From Nocardia abscessus (GTDB taxonomy: Bacteria; Actinomycetota; Actinomycetes; Mycobacteriales; Mycobacteriaceae), in the NCBI RefSeq assembly GCF_015477775.1, contig NZ_JADLQO010000001.1:124001-188000 (forward strand): DNA of 64,000 nt, read 5' to 3'. The notes under the pieces were generated by a model. The model saw only the letters and a list, made by a program, of their open reading frames with translations. It was not told where the DNA came from and made no database searches. Below, piece by piece: positions 8,302-17,008 of this stretch. Within the stretch, counting starts at the first letter, position 1, and each line of letters starts with the position of its first letter. A program made the translations under genes and the position numbers.

Positions 8302-8733
8302 ATGCCGATGATCCAGCTGACCCTGCCCGCCGGGGTTCTGCCCGCCGATACCCGTGCCGCACTGCGCAAGACGCTCGCGGCCACCTTGCTGAAGTGGGAG
8401 GGAGCGCCCGACACGGCCTTCTTCCGCGCGCTGGCGTGGACCCGCATCGATGAGGTCCCCGCGGATGCTTTCGGCAGCGCCGAGGACGAGTTGCCCCGAT
8501 TCCGGGTCGACGTCACCGTGCCCGCGGGCGCGCTGTCCGATCGCCGCAAAGCGGGCCTGATCCAGGAGGTGACGGCCGACGTCTCGGCTGCGGCGGGACT
8601 CGGCGATACCGAAGGCTTGCGGGTGTGGGTGCTCGTCCACGAACAGCCCGAAGGCACCTGGGGCGCGGCCGGGAACGTAGTTCGCTTCGCGGAGCTGGCC
8701 GCCTTGGCGAAGGGACAACACGCCGATGCGTGA
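8302..8733 (+). CDS. Tautomerase-superfamily protein
   Basis: 143 residues. The second ATG at 8302 is chosen over 8290 because it puts proline directly after the initiator methionine (MPMIQLTLPAG), and N-terminal Pro1 is the catalytic base of 4-oxalocrotonate-tautomerase-type enzymes. GGAG at 8292-8295 is correctly spaced for that start. The length suits a fused or long-form tautomerase. GTWGAAGNVVRF near the end resembles the GxWGxxG loop of MIF-like or cis-CaaD-like members. Substrate is unknown; regulation is probably by the adjacent TetR. Confidence 0.75.
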   Translation: MPMIQLTLPAGVLPADTRAALRKTLAATLLKWEGAPDTAFFRALAWTRIDEVPADAFGSAEDELPRFRVDVTVPAGALSDRRKAGLIQEVTADVSAAAGLGDTEGLRVWVLVHEQPEGTWGAAGNVVRFAELAALAKGQHADA

Positions 8734-9091
8734 GCTGCATCCTCCGCGCCTGACGGCTGGAATGGCGGGAACGCGCGGAGATCCGGTGCTGCGGGACGCG
8801 CGAGACGCCCTGGTTCGCCCGTTCGTCGCCGGGCGCTGCGACGGTGACACCCTGCCCATCCACCGGCATGTCTCCCGGGCGATGCAGATCGGGATGCGAG
8901 CCGGCCTCGTCGATCCGGTGGTCGCCTCGATCTGCGGGCCGGTGCCGTTTTCAGCGTCTCCCGTCCGCCGCACCGGCTTCCCCGCCGAACAAGTCACCAC
9001 CCTGCTCGCCGACTGGGAAAACGCTCCGGCGGCCTATACCGCCCACACCACGAAACTGGTCCTGCACCGCCCACCTGTCACAGTCGGCTGA
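8726..9091 (+). CDS. Hypothetical protein coupled to tautomerase
   Basis: 121 residues, unrecognised. The start overlaps the end of the tautomerase gene by 8 bases, suggesting coupling. Third positions become strongly GC-rich after about codon 30, as in a real coding region of this genome. There are no membrane segments. HRHVSRAMQIGMRAGLVDP looks like an amphipathic helix. Confidence 0.5.
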   Translation: MRELHPPRLTAGMAGTRGDPVLRDARDALVRPFVAGRCDGDTLPIHRHVSRAMQIGMRAGLVDPVVASICGPVPFSASPVRRTGFPAEQVTTLLADWENAPAAYTAHTTKLVLHRPPVTVG

Positions 9092-9194
9092 CAACGCCGG
9101 TCCGGAAATAGTCTTGGAGCATCTCTGTGGATAACGGCGTTCGTGGGAATCGTTGGTGTCTCGGTCGGCCACGCGAACATGTCGAACGGCTGAG

Positions 9195-9779
9195 TCAAAG
9201 CGCGAAGAAAACGAGCGCCGATAGAAGCACTACAGCACCGAAGAACCCAACGGCAATGGATGTGAAGAGCTTACCGAGATCCTCATCACCATAGAGGTCG
9301 TCTTCGTTTATGAGATCCGTATCCACGATCTCTGCTTCGACAGACTTGCGAGGGGTTCCGTCGATCATGACGGTGAAGGCGTATCGCTGGCCCCTCTCGA
9401 GCCGTCTCGGGCCGATATCGAGGCCGGATCCCTCCGAACGACCGTCGACGATCTGGGCTGGATGAACGCTCAGCAGGTGCAGAATCGGCATACCGAACTC
9501 CACTCGCAAAGGCTTACCGTCATCGAAATCTGCGGCTTTGATGTCCTTGGGGCCACGGTTGACCAAGGACACGTGCACAAGGCAGGGACTCTCGGTCCAC
9601 GGCTTGCCGGAGCGGATCTTCTCATGCCCTTCGCGATAGGTCAGTGTCGCGTCTATTCGCTCCCAAGAGAACCTGTACAGCAGTATCCGCCGCCGATGGT
9701 TGACTCGATAGTAGAAATAGATGGTCGCCAAGAGGCTCAGAACACCGGTGGCGAATGCGCCGATCTTGATCCAGTCCAT
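9195..9779 (-). CDS. Hypothetical two-TM membrane protein in low-GC patch
   Basis: 194 residues. It has a transmembrane segment at about 6-23 (IGAFATGVLSLLATIYFYY), a soluble middle domain with a basic start (NHRRRILLYRFSW) and a beta-rich look (VHVSLVNRGPKDIKAADF), an acidic stretch (NEDDLYGDEDLG), and a C-terminal transmembrane segment. Family not recognised. Base composition is clearly lower in GC (about half in some lines) than all neighbours, suggesting recent acquisition. Confidence 0.6.
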   Translation of the reverse strand: MDWIKIGAFATGVLSLLATIYFYYRVNHRRRILLYRFSWERIDATLTYREGHEKIRSGKPWTESPCLVHVSLVNRGPKDIKAADFDDGKPLRVEFGMPILHLLSVHPAQIVDGRSEGSGLDIGPRRLERGQRYAFTVMIDGTPRKSVEAEIVDTDLINEDDLYGDEDLGKLFTSIAVGFFGAVVLLSALVFFAL

Positions 9780-9888
9780 GGCCTTCAAGTGTGGCGCATC
9801 CCGGCCCACATCGCAGCGCCACACGCCTGCAACATATTTCGCATCCGAACCCGTATATGGGCACATCGCGAGACAGCGTTCGGAAACG

Positions 9889-10080
9889 TCAAGATGCCGG
9901 CGGGGCGGAGCCGAGGTCGACCATGCGATGGAGGATTGCGGGGGCCAGGGCCAATTCGAATTCCGTACCGCTGCTTTCGAAGACGAAAGCGAGGTAGTCG
10001 TTATGCGGTAGCGGGGCCCGGCGGACCGAGCAGTGCTCCCCCACGATCACCCAGCCGCCGATGGTCAACTGATCGGACAT
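9889..10080 (-). CDS. Small hypothetical protein
   Basis: 63 residues starting MSDQLTIGGWVIVGEHCSV and containing HNDYLAFVFES. The start at 10080 has GGGGAG 6-8 bases upstream. Not recognised. It sits between the low-GC membrane gene and the GntR gene on the same strand. Confidence 0.45.
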   Translation of the reverse strand: MSDQLTIGGWVIVGEHCSVRRAPLPHNDYLAFVFESSGTEFELALAPAILHRMVDLGSAPPAS

Positions 10081-10143
10081 CGCCACTCCCCACCCCTTCG
10101 ACACTTCCGACAAGTGGACTATGCCAGTCGCGGCCGAGCGGTG

Positions 10144-10890
10144 TCAACGGCGGAAATCGGCCGCTGAGCTGGTGAAATACTCCTGCTGGATGGTTCCGTG
10201 GCCGGGCGGGTGGACGATCTCGCGGTACTCGAGCGCGGCGCCGCGGGCATCCAACCCGACGCGGTGCACGATCAGCACCGCCGATGGACTCGAGAGCCCG
10301 AGATGGCGGCGCTCGTCGGCGGCGGCCAGCCGAGCGCCGACGCTCTCGCGCACGACCGCTGTGGCGCGTCCGATCGCGGCTTCCACGTATCGCGAGACTC
10401 CACCGGGTACTGGCTCCGAGCGGAGCAAGGGGGCGGCGGCCTCGGCGAACGCGCCGGGCAACCAGCAGGTGATGAGCCTTGCCGACCGAGAACCCGCCGC
10501 GCACAGCGTCTTTCGCACGATCACCGGGCTCGCCTCGGGTAGGCCGAGCGCGTCGGTCACCTCCCGCGGTCCTTCGACCATCTCCGCTCGCAGCACGGTA
10601 ACCGATTCGCCTGCGGCAGAAGGCGCTCCGTATCGCGGGGCGCGCTCCCGGATCAGCGCGGAACGTTCGGCCACATAGGTGCCCGATCCACGACGCGACC
10701 GCACGATTCCTTCCTGGCGCAACGCATTCAGCGCCTTGGCCGCGGTGGGGCGGGCCACCTTCCAGCGTGCGGCGAGTTCGCGCTCGGACGGCACCTCGGC
10801 GCCGGGAGCCAGCTCGCCGCGCTCGATCAGCTCGCGCAGATGTCCCGAGATCTGCAGGTATTTCGGCACTGCGCCGGGGATTTCGGTCAC
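10144..10890 (-). CDS. GntR-family regulator with UTRA domain
   Basis: 248 residues. The winged helix-turn-helix covers residues about 5-72 (PKYLQISGHLRELIERG, VPSERELAARWKVARPTAAKAL, IVRSRRGSGTYV). It is followed by a UTRA effector-binding domain ending EYREIVHPPGHGTIQQEY. The GTG start at 10890 has a purine-rich GGGGAAGGGG upstream and the usual family length. It is divergent from the ESX-like cassette; an imperfect inverted repeat in the gap could be its operator. Effector unknown. Confidence 0.85.
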   Translation of the reverse strand: MTEIPGAVPKYLQISGHLRELIERGELAPGAEVPSERELAARWKVARPTAAKALNALRQEGIVRSRRGSGTYVAERSALIRERAPRYGAPSAAGESVTVLRAEMVEGPREVTDALGLPEASPVIVRKTLCAAGSRSARLITCWLPGAFAEAAAPLLRSEPVPGGVSRYVEAAIGRATAVVRESVGARLAAADERRHLGLSSPSAVLIVHRVGLDARGAALEYREIVHPPGHGTIQQEYFTSSAADFRR

Positions 10891-11002
10891 CGGTCGCCCC
10901 TTCCCCCGCGGACACCGCCCCTCGGACCGCCGGTCAGTGTAACAACGGCAGGCCGGGTCACCGGGGATGCCACACAACCCTGCGCCGACGCGGTCCGCCG
11001 TC

Positions 11003-11046
11003 TTGTACCGACCGGTAAAGTGCGAGTCCAGTACAGCGCGGTACGA
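11003..11046. promoter_or_regulatory. Possible GntR operator half-sites
   Basis: TTGTACCG at 11003-11010 and CGGTACGA at 11039-11046 form an imperfect inverted repeat (7 of 8) in the 184-base gap between GntR and the ESX-like genes. The GTAC core in each half resembles HutC/FadR-type half-sites. Weak evidence. Confidence 0.3.
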
Positions 11047-11074
11047 ACAGGACCGAGCGGAAGGGGGCTTCCAC

Positions 11075-11467
11075 GTGGCGGTACCGGATACCGGACAGGG
11101 GACGGCACGAGAGCTGTACGCGGCGGCGGTCGGAGCGGGCGGGGGCGAACCGTTCGAACTGGACACCGCGGTCGCGGAGAACCTCGCCGCCGCCTGCGAC
11201 AAACTGGTCGACGATCTGCGCCGCGCGATGACCGGCGAACATCTGGTCACCGAGGTGACCGGCTTTCCCGACCTACCCACCGGCCACGGGCTCACCCGCG
11301 GGTTCGCCGACAAGGGACGGCAATACCTGGACACCCTCACCGCCTTCCAGGAGACCGCACTGCTGTTCAAAGCCGCGTATCTCGCCGCGGCCAACCGGCT
11401 GGCCGACGCCGAGGCGGCCAATCAGGCCGCGCTACGGCTGATCACCGAGTACCTGGAGCCCCGGTGA
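11075..11467 (+). CDS. Helical ESX-associated-type protein
   Basis: 130 residues, all predicted helical, alanine-rich, with no signal peptide or membrane segment. It starts at a GTG with AAGGGG upstream. The size and position directly before a WXG-containing protein and EspG suggest a secreted or chaperoned ESX partner. I cannot assign a family and see no clean YxxxD/E secretion signal. Confidence 0.6.
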   Translation: MAVPDTGQGTARELYAAAVGAGGGEPFELDTAVAENLAAACDKLVDDLRRAMTGEHLVTEVTGFPDLPTGHGLTRGFADKGRQYLDTLTAFQETALLFKAAYLAAANRLADAEAANQAALRLITEYLEPR

Positions 11468-11507
11468 GCACATGCCCGCGCGCCGGGACCGACTGAGGGG
11501 GGCGAGG

Positions 11508-12173
11508 ATGGCAGACTCCGCGGCACGCGCAGCCGCCGATGGCATCCGGCAGGAGCTGGCCGGTTTCACCGACGGGGCGACCGATCCCGCTTACGCACCG
11601 GACCGGGAGCTGTTCGGCGCCTATACCCATCAGCAGATCTGGGACCTGGTGCACGAAACGCTCGATCCGGCCGCACTCGGCCGGATCGCCGAGGCCTGGC
11701 AGGCCAACGCCATCGCGGTGGCCGAAGCGTTCCAAGCCTTCTCCGATGCCACCAACCGGGAATTCGCCCGCTGGTCGGGCCGGGCAGCCGACGCGGCGGT
11801 GGGCGCGACCAGGCAGTTCGTCCGCGCGGGCGGCGACGCGCAGGACGTGTGCCGGGTGGTGGCGCGGCTGATGGAGTTGAATAGCGATGCCGCGCAAACG
11901 GTCCGGGGCGCTATCGCGCCGCCGCAGCGGTACCGGCCGCTCGCTGATCCGGCCGCCGAAGCGGTTTACGGTGGAAAACGTAGGATGGAACACGACAGTG
12001 CGGCGGCAGACATCGAGGCGGATGTCCGGGACACGATGACCTACGTCTACACCCCGACTATGCCCGCCACCGGCGATCACGTACCCCAGTTCCCCCGGCC
12101 GCGCGAAGGTTCGGCGGCCGAGGATGCCACACCGGCCGACCCGGACTCCGTCCGCGGAGGCGGCGCGCGGTGA
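11508..12173 (+). CDS. WXG-containing ESX/PPE-like protein
   Basis: 221 residues. Residues about 55-115 are long helices with a W-S-G turn (EFARWSGRAADAAV), the WxG hallmark of the WXG100/PPE-like fold. The C-terminal third is proline-rich and disordered (PTMPATGDHVPQFPRPREG). The start at 11508 has GAGGGGGGCGAGG upstream. It overlaps the following espG by GTGA. It may be a substrate for EspG; this is inferred from context. Confidence 0.65.
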   Translation: MADSAARAAADGIRQELAGFTDGATDPAYAPDRELFGAYTHQQIWDLVHETLDPAALGRIAEAWQANAIAVAEAFQAFSDATNREFARWSGRAADAAVGATRQFVRAGGDAQDVCRVVARLMELNSDAAQTVRGAIAPPQRYRPLADPAAEAVYGGKRRMEHDSAAADIEADVRDTMTYVYTPTMPATGDHVPQFPRPREGSAAEDATPADPDSVRGGGAR

Positions 12174-12895
12174 AATGGGTGCTCAGCCCGGACGAGTTCA
12201 CGCATGTCTGGACGAACGAAACGAGCCTGGACCGCAGGCCCTACCCGGTCAATATGGTCCCCTCGGCCACGGTGCGCACCGAATCGGAGCACCACGCCCT
12301 CCGTCTGCCGCAGCGCTTCGCCCGGCAAGCCGATCCGGACCTGGCCGCCGCGCTGATGCTGTGCGCGCGCAACGACGCCACCACCATCACCGTCTCCGGC
12401 GAGCGCACCGCGCTCCCGCGCATCGGCAGCGACCCGGAAACCGAACGGATTCTCGCCTTCGCCGCGGTGGTGCACAATCACGCGGGCATCCTGGTGGCCA
12501 CCCCCGACCGGGTGACCGTGCAGATGTGCCACGCCCGCGCCGTGGGCGAACGCCTGGTGCACATCATCGGGTCCGCGCGGCCGGGCAAGCTCGCCCCGAT
12601 GCGCGAGCCGCAGGATGCCGTGCTGAGTCCGGACCGCACCGAGCCGTTCGTCACCAATGGTCACCGCGGCGCGGCGAAATTCCGCCAAACCCTGCGCAAG
12701 CCGGTGGACGGACGCGGCTTCATCACCGTCACGGTGGAGCCGGAGAATCCCATGTCCCCGCCCACCCGCCACCGCACCTGGCTGGACTTCACCGGCGACG
12801 GGCGCTACCTGCTCACCACCGCGCACGATCTCACCCTCGCCCCCGTGTCGGACGAGGAGTTCGCCGCCCACCTACTACGCCTCGCACAAGTCTGA
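12170..12895 (+). CDS. EspG-family ESX chaperone
   Basis: 241 residues, starting WVLSPDEFTHVWTNE as is typical for EspG (ESX secretion-associated protein). The fold is mixed alpha/beta, with RYLLTTAHDLTLAPVSDEEFAAHLLRL at the C-terminus. EspG proteins are cytosolic chaperones that bind PE-PPE or PE-PPE-like heterodimers and deliver them to a type VII secretion system. The GTG start overlaps the upstream stop (GTGA). No ESX core genes are present in the window. Confidence 0.8.
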   Translation: MKWVLSPDEFTHVWTNETSLDRRPYPVNMVPSATVRTESEHHALRLPQRFARQADPDLAAALMLCARNDATTITVSGERTALPRIGSDPETERILAFAAVVHNHAGILVATPDRVTVQMCHARAVGERLVHIIGSARPGKLAPMREPQDAVLSPDRTEPFVTNGHRGAAKFRQTLRKPVDGRGFITVTVEPENPMSPPTRHRTWLDFTGDGRYLLTTAHDLTLAPVSDEEFAAHLLRLAQV

Positions 12896-12929
12896 CCACC
12901 GGGAAGTGTCGCGTGGTTAGGTTTACGGC

Positions 12930-13778
12930 ATGCCGAAGCACTGGACCGTCCCGCCTACCGAGGCGCTGAGAGCCGACGGCCTGCGGGTCGCCGAGCTGGA
13001 CACCTCCGCGATGCCGGGATTCACCGGCGCCAAGAAGGCGGGGGCCGCACTGCTGGCCGAACGCAGCATGGTGCTGTCGGATCTCCAGGAGAAGCTGTAC
13101 GCCAACGGCCGCTCCGGCGGTGACCGGCGCAGCGTGCTGCTGGTACTGCAGGGCATGGACACGGCGGGCAAGGGCGGCATCGTCCGGCACGTCATCGGTT
13201 CGGTCGACCCGCAGGGTGTCGACCACGCCGCGTTCGGCGTGCCGACGCCGGAGGAACGACGGCATCACTTCCTGTGGCGCATCCGCAAGGCACTGCCGCG
13301 CGCGGGTCAGATCGGTGTCTTCGATCGCTCGCACTACGAGGACGTCCTGGTGGTGCGGGTGCACAACCTCGTGGCGACCACGGTGTGGGGGCCGCGCTAC
13401 GACGAGATCAACGCGTTCGAGCGCGAATTGGTGGACGAGGGCACCACGCTGGTGAAGGTGGCCATGTTCGTCTCGCTCGGCGAACAGAAGAGACGCCTTG
13501 CCGAGCGACTGGAACGACCGGACAAATTCTGGAAGTTCAACCCGTCCGACATCGACGAGCGCGCGTTCTGGCCCGCCTACCAGGAGGCGTACCAGGCGAT
13601 GCTGGACCGCACGTCCACCGAGTACGCACCCTGGTACGTCGTGCCCGCCGACCGCAAGTGGTTCACTCGCCTCGCGGTCACCGAACTGCTGATCACGGCG
13701 CTGGAGCGGCTCGAACTCGACTGGCCCCCGCCGCGGTTCGACGTCGCGGAGCAGCAGCGGCGCCTGGCCGAGGCCTAG
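12930..13778 (+). CDS. PPK2-family polyphosphate kinase
   Basis: 282 residues. It has Walker A GMDTAGKGG, Walker B FDRSHYED, and the lid region with KFWKFNPSDIDERAFWPAYQEAYQ. This is the PPK2 family, which uses polyphosphate to phosphorylate nucleotides. The subclass (NDP versus NMP kinase) cannot be fixed from these motifs alone. It is a single gene 34 bases after espG, likely independent in role, and convergent with the LLM oxidoreductase. Confidence 0.9.
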   Translation: MPKHWTVPPTEALRADGLRVAELDTSAMPGFTGAKKAGAALLAERSMVLSDLQEKLYANGRSGGDRRSVLLVLQGMDTAGKGGIVRHVIGSVDPQGVDHAAFGVPTPEERRHHFLWRIRKALPRAGQIGVFDRSHYEDVLVVRVHNLVATTVWGPRYDEINAFERELVDEGTTLVKVAMFVSLGEQKRRLAERLERPDKFWKFNPSDIDERAFWPAYQEAYQAMLDRTSTEYAPWYVVPADRKWFTRLAVTELLITALERLELDWPPPRFDVAEQQRRLAEA

Positions 13779-13798
13779 GTGGCCGCCGCGCCGCGCGC

Positions 13799-14662
13799 TC
13801 AGGAGACCAGGGGCCGGACTCGCTCGGCGACGAACCGGAGATAGGCGGCGGGATCCGGATCGTCGGCGGTGGTCTGCAAGACGACGGTGTCGGCGCCCGC
13901 TTCGGCCAGCATGGTGACGGCCGCGGCGATCGCGTGCGCGTCACCCGCCACGCCCGCCCCCGGCGCATGCGCGGGGGTGCGTTCGGCGGCCAGGCGGGCC
14001 TCGGCATCCGGGCCGGTGACCGCGAGCAGGTTCGCCACCACGTGGTGGCGGTCGGTGCGCCCGGCCGCGGCGCGCCCCTCATCGATCAGGGTGCGTGCGG
14101 CCCGGACGCCGTCGGCGTCGGTGATCGAATCGAGCAGCGTGCCGTCGGCGTGCTCACCGGACAGCCGGATCGAGCGCGGACCGCGCGCGCCCGCGTAGAC
14201 CTTCGGCGGGGCCGCGGGCGGCCAGTCCAGCGCGACGGCGTCGAGATGCACGTAGCGGCCCGACACGGTGACCTGCTCACCGGCCAAGAGAGCACGCAAC
14301 GCGGCAAGGTGCTCACTCAGCAAGGTCACCGGCGACTCGACGCGCGCCCCGACCTGTGCCATCCAGCTCTGCACGCCGTGTCCGACGCCGAGGATCAACC
14401 GGTCGGGAAACAGACGATGCAGCGTGGCCGCCTCCATGGCGGTGAGCGCGACATTGCGCAGCGGCACGGGAAGCAGCCCGATACCGACGCGCACCCGGTC
14501 GGTCCAGGCGAGTGCGGCCGCGGCGGAGGCGATCCCGCTCTCCAGAAAGCAGTCCTCCCACAGCCACAGCTCCTCCAGTCCCGTCGCTTCGGCCACCTCG
14601 GCCGCCGCACGCAGCAGTTCGGGCGGATTCTGCGGACGGAACACGGCGCCGAGAACAGTCAT
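13799..14662 (-). CDS. LLM class F420/FMN-dependent oxidoreductase
   Basis: 287 residues with a luciferase-like TIM barrel: ATGLEELWLWEDCF near the N-terminus, RVRVGIGLLPVPLRN, PDRLILGVGHGV, and KVYAGARGPRSIRLSGEHADG, which fits the coenzyme-binding segment of F420-dependent members. These enzymes transfer hydride to varied small molecules. No partner gene hints at the substrate. Confidence 0.85.
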   Translation of the reverse strand: MTVLGAVFRPQNPPELLRAAAEVAEATGLEELWLWEDCFLESGIASAAAALAWTDRVRVGIGLLPVPLRNVALTAMEAATLHRLFPDRLILGVGHGVQSWMAQVGARVESPVTLLSEHLAALRALLAGEQVTVSGRYVHLDAVALDWPPAAPPKVYAGARGPRSIRLSGEHADGTLLDSITDADGVRAARTLIDEGRAAAGRTDRHHVVANLLAVTGPDAEARLAAERTPAHAPGAGVAGDAHAIAAAVTMLAEAGADTVVLQTTADDPDPAAYLRFVAERVRPLVS

Positions 14663-14827
14663 CCCACCTTCCTACCCGCTGCGCTCGGCGGATGCGGATC
14701 CATCGCGCGAGGACGTCCGGCGCCACGCCGGAAGTCGTCCCGGGCGCCGCGCGGCCGGTGCCGCACAGCTCGCCCGCCTCCTACGAGACGGCCCGCGCCG
14801 ACGAGCCGGGCCGACGGAGGGGCGCGC

Positions 14828-16159
14828 TCAGGGCAGCTGCCGGACCGAACGCGAACCCGGCCGGTGCGGCGTCCAATCGCCGTCGGCGATCTGTCCGGTG
14901 CGCACGAATTCGCCCCAGTAGCCGCGGGTCCGGCGGCCGAGCGCGTCGATCTCCGCCGCCGTGAGGGGCGCGAGCATCGGGGCGGTGTGCCAAGTGTGCC
15001 CGTCGGCGAACAGCAGCGGCAGATCGATGCAGTGGCAGGCGCCGTACGGATTCGCCGGATGAAGCTGCCCCATCCGATAGCAGTACACGCGCGCCCCGGC
15101 ATCGACCAGTTCGTCGGCGAAGCGGAACAGCCCGTGCTCGAACGCCTTTCGCCCGATCAGGCGCTGCACCGCCACGTCGAGCCGGGCGCCGAGCACCGGC
15201 AGCCGCCGCAGTCTGCCGAAGACCGGATGCGGGCCGCCGTAGAACGCCCGCGCCTCCTCGGCCGTGCACCCGAGCAGCACCGGCAGATCGGTGGCCGCGT
15301 CCCGGACCGCTGCCCGCCACGCGTGCTCGCCGGGCAGCGGTCCCTCGTCGGCCACGGGCAAGAAGGGGGGCGCCGGGTTCACCGCGCCGGGCCCGGCGGA
15401 CCGCCGCGCCGTGCGGCCCTGCGCGGCGAGTAGTTCGGGCACCGGCGCGGTGAAAGGATCGGCGTCGAGTTCGGCGAGGAACATCGCGCCCACCCGCTCG
15501 GCCTGCCGGTGACTGCGGAATCCGACGCCGAACGGCGCGCTCTGCACGATCGCCCCGGCGAACAGCGGCCGCGCCTCCGTGATCCCCAGCAGCGCGACGA
15601 CCGACTGCGCGCCCGCCGACTGTCCCGACACGGTGACGCGCCCGGAATCGCCGCCGAACTCGGCGATGTGCTCGCGCACCCAGCGCAGCGCCGCGATCTG
15701 GTCGCGCAGGCCGAGATTGCCCGCCGAGACGCCCGGTGCACGCAGGTATCCGAGCACGCCCAGCCGATAGCTCACCGAGACCACGACGACGCCGGTCTCG
15801 CCGACGAGCCGGTCCGCGTCGTACAGATTCCATTGCCCGCTGCCCGCCAGATAGGCGCCGCCGTGCAACCACACCAGCACCGGGCAAGTGCCCGGCTGCG
15901 CGCCCACGGGGGTGGTGACGGTGAGCGCGAGGCAGTCCTCCGACTGCTCCAGCGGCTCCGCCCGACCCATCACGCTTTCCAGCCGCCCCGGCGACTGCGG
16001 CGCCATCGCGTACCGGCGCGTCGCGTCGTACACCCCGTCGGGCGCCGCGACGGGCTCCGGCGCGGCGAATCGCTTCGCCCGCGCGTAAGGAATCCCGCGA
16101 AATACCGCGACCTCGCCACGGGCTTCGCCCCGCCAGCGTCCGGAGACCACGTACTCCAT
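14828..16159 (-). CDS. Type B carboxylesterase
   Basis: 443 residues. It has the oxyanion loop HGGAYLAGSG, nucleophile motif GQSAGAQS (Gln in place of the common Glu before the serine), and catalytic-histidine region GACHCIDLPLLF. It is slightly shorter than typical family members. The start at 16159 has GAGGGGAG upstream. It is divergent from a TetR gene, with a strong 20-base palindrome at 16175-16194 just upstream of its start, so it is probably repressed by that TetR. No signal peptide. Confidence 0.88.
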   Translation of the reverse strand: MEYVVSGRWRGEARGEVAVFRGIPYARAKRFAAPEPVAAPDGVYDATRRYAMAPQSPGRLESVMGRAEPLEQSEDCLALTVTTPVGAQPGTCPVLVWLHGGAYLAGSGQWNLYDADRLVGETGVVVVSVSYRLGVLGYLRAPGVSAGNLGLRDQIAALRWVREHIAEFGGDSGRVTVSGQSAGAQSVVALLGITEARPLFAGAIVQSAPFGVGFRSHRQAERVGAMFLAELDADPFTAPVPELLAAQGRTARRSAGPGAVNPAPPFLPVADEGPLPGEHAWRAAVRDAATDLPVLLGCTAEEARAFYGGPHPVFGRLRRLPVLGARLDVAVQRLIGRKAFEHGLFRFADELVDAGARVYCYRMGQLHPANPYGACHCIDLPLLFADGHTWHTAPMLAPLTAAEIDALGRRTRGYWGEFVRTGQIADGDWTPHRPGSRSVRQLP

Positions 16160-16174
16160 GCACTCCCCTCTCAC

Positions 16175-16242
16175 ATCGCAAGTGAACTTGCGATATCGCC
16201 ACGCTAGAGGCCGGGCCGACGCAACGCAAGAGGAGTTGCGAT
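16175..16242. promoter_or_regulatory. Two TetR operators between esterase and tetR
   Basis: ATCGCAAGT-GA-ACTTGCGAT at 16175-16194 is a perfect 9+2+9 dyad. A second copy at 16223-16242 matches it at 16 of 20 positions. The second overlaps a GATAAT box at 16240-16245 that is well placed as a -10 element for the tetR gene starting at 16252, which suggests a leaderless transcript and direct repression. Confidence 0.78.
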
Positions 16243-16251
16243 AATTGCCGG

Positions 16252-16827
16252 ATGGGTGACTCTCCCGCACAGATCCGCGGCGCACGTCTGCGCAAAGCCG
16301 TACTCGACGCGACCCTGGCCCGCATCGAGTCGGCGGGCATCGCCACCGTGCGGGTCGCCGATGTCGCCGCGGACGCGGGCGTGCACGAGACCTCGATCTA
16401 TAGGCGGTGGAAGACGCTGCCCCGATTGCTGCTGGACGCACTGCTGTCCCGGGTGGCCGAGGAGATCCCGCTACCGGACACCGGGTCGTTGCGCGGCGAT
16501 CTGGAGCGGTTCATGACCGATCTCATCCGTTTCGCCCGGACGCCGTCCGGCCGGGCCCTGATCCGCGGCACCGTGATCGCCGAGTCCGACCCCGAGGTCG
16601 ATGCGATCCGGCGCGAATTCTGGGTGCGGCGGCTGTCATCGTCGGAAGAGATCGTCCGGCGCGCCATCGCCCGCGGCGACGTGGCGGCGACGGTGGATCC
16701 CCGGCTGACCATGCTGACCCTGGGCGGCCTGGTCCATCTGCACGTCACGCAACTGGGCGCGGAACTGCCGCCCGGCCTGGCCCGCGACGCCGTCGATCTG
16801 GTCCTCACCGGCATCACACCGCGCTGA
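16252..16827 (+). CDS. TetR/AcrR family regulator of the esterase
   Basis: 191 residues. The helix-turn-helix is VRVADVAADAGVHETSIYRRWKTLPRLL, and the body contains RREFWVRRLSSSEEIVRRAIARGD and LGGLVHLHV as in the TetR_C_16-type subgroup. There is no ribosome site before the ATG, and a -10-like GATAAT lies 7 bases upstream, so the mRNA is probably leaderless. Two operator copies lie in its own promoter region. Confidence 0.87.
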   Translation: MGDSPAQIRGARLRKAVLDATLARIESAGIATVRVADVAADAGVHETSIYRRWKTLPRLLLDALLSRVAEEIPLPDTGSLRGDLERFMTDLIRFARTPSGRALIRGTVIAESDPEVDAIRREFWVRRLSSSEEIVRRAIARGDVAATVDPRLTMLTLGGLVHLHVTQLGAELPPGLARDAVDLVLTGITPR

Positions 16828-16834
16828 ACGTGTC

Positions 16835-16873
16835 GCCGCCGCCTGCGACGCGGCCGAAATCATCGGCGGCGGC
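16835..16873 (+). terminator. Possible hairpin after tetR
   Basis: GCCGCCGCC (16835-16843) can pair with GGCGGCGGC (16865-16873) across a 21-base loop, eight bases after the tetR stop. No T run. Moderate support only. Confidence 0.35.
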
Positions 16874-17008
16874 CCGGATGTTTCGGAATCTCTCAGGTAG
16901 GCCGACCATGATGACCCGTGTGGCCCGATCACGCGGGGACGTGGTCGGCGGATCTACGATCGTGGCGGCAGGAACCGTCCGGCGAGCGAAAGGCGTGGTG
17001 AACGCACG

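Noticed and set aside
13274..15433. A 719-codon plus-strand frame across PPK2, LLM and esterase genes
   Set aside because: It crosses three real genes in wrong frames with low-complexity Arg/Ala sequence.
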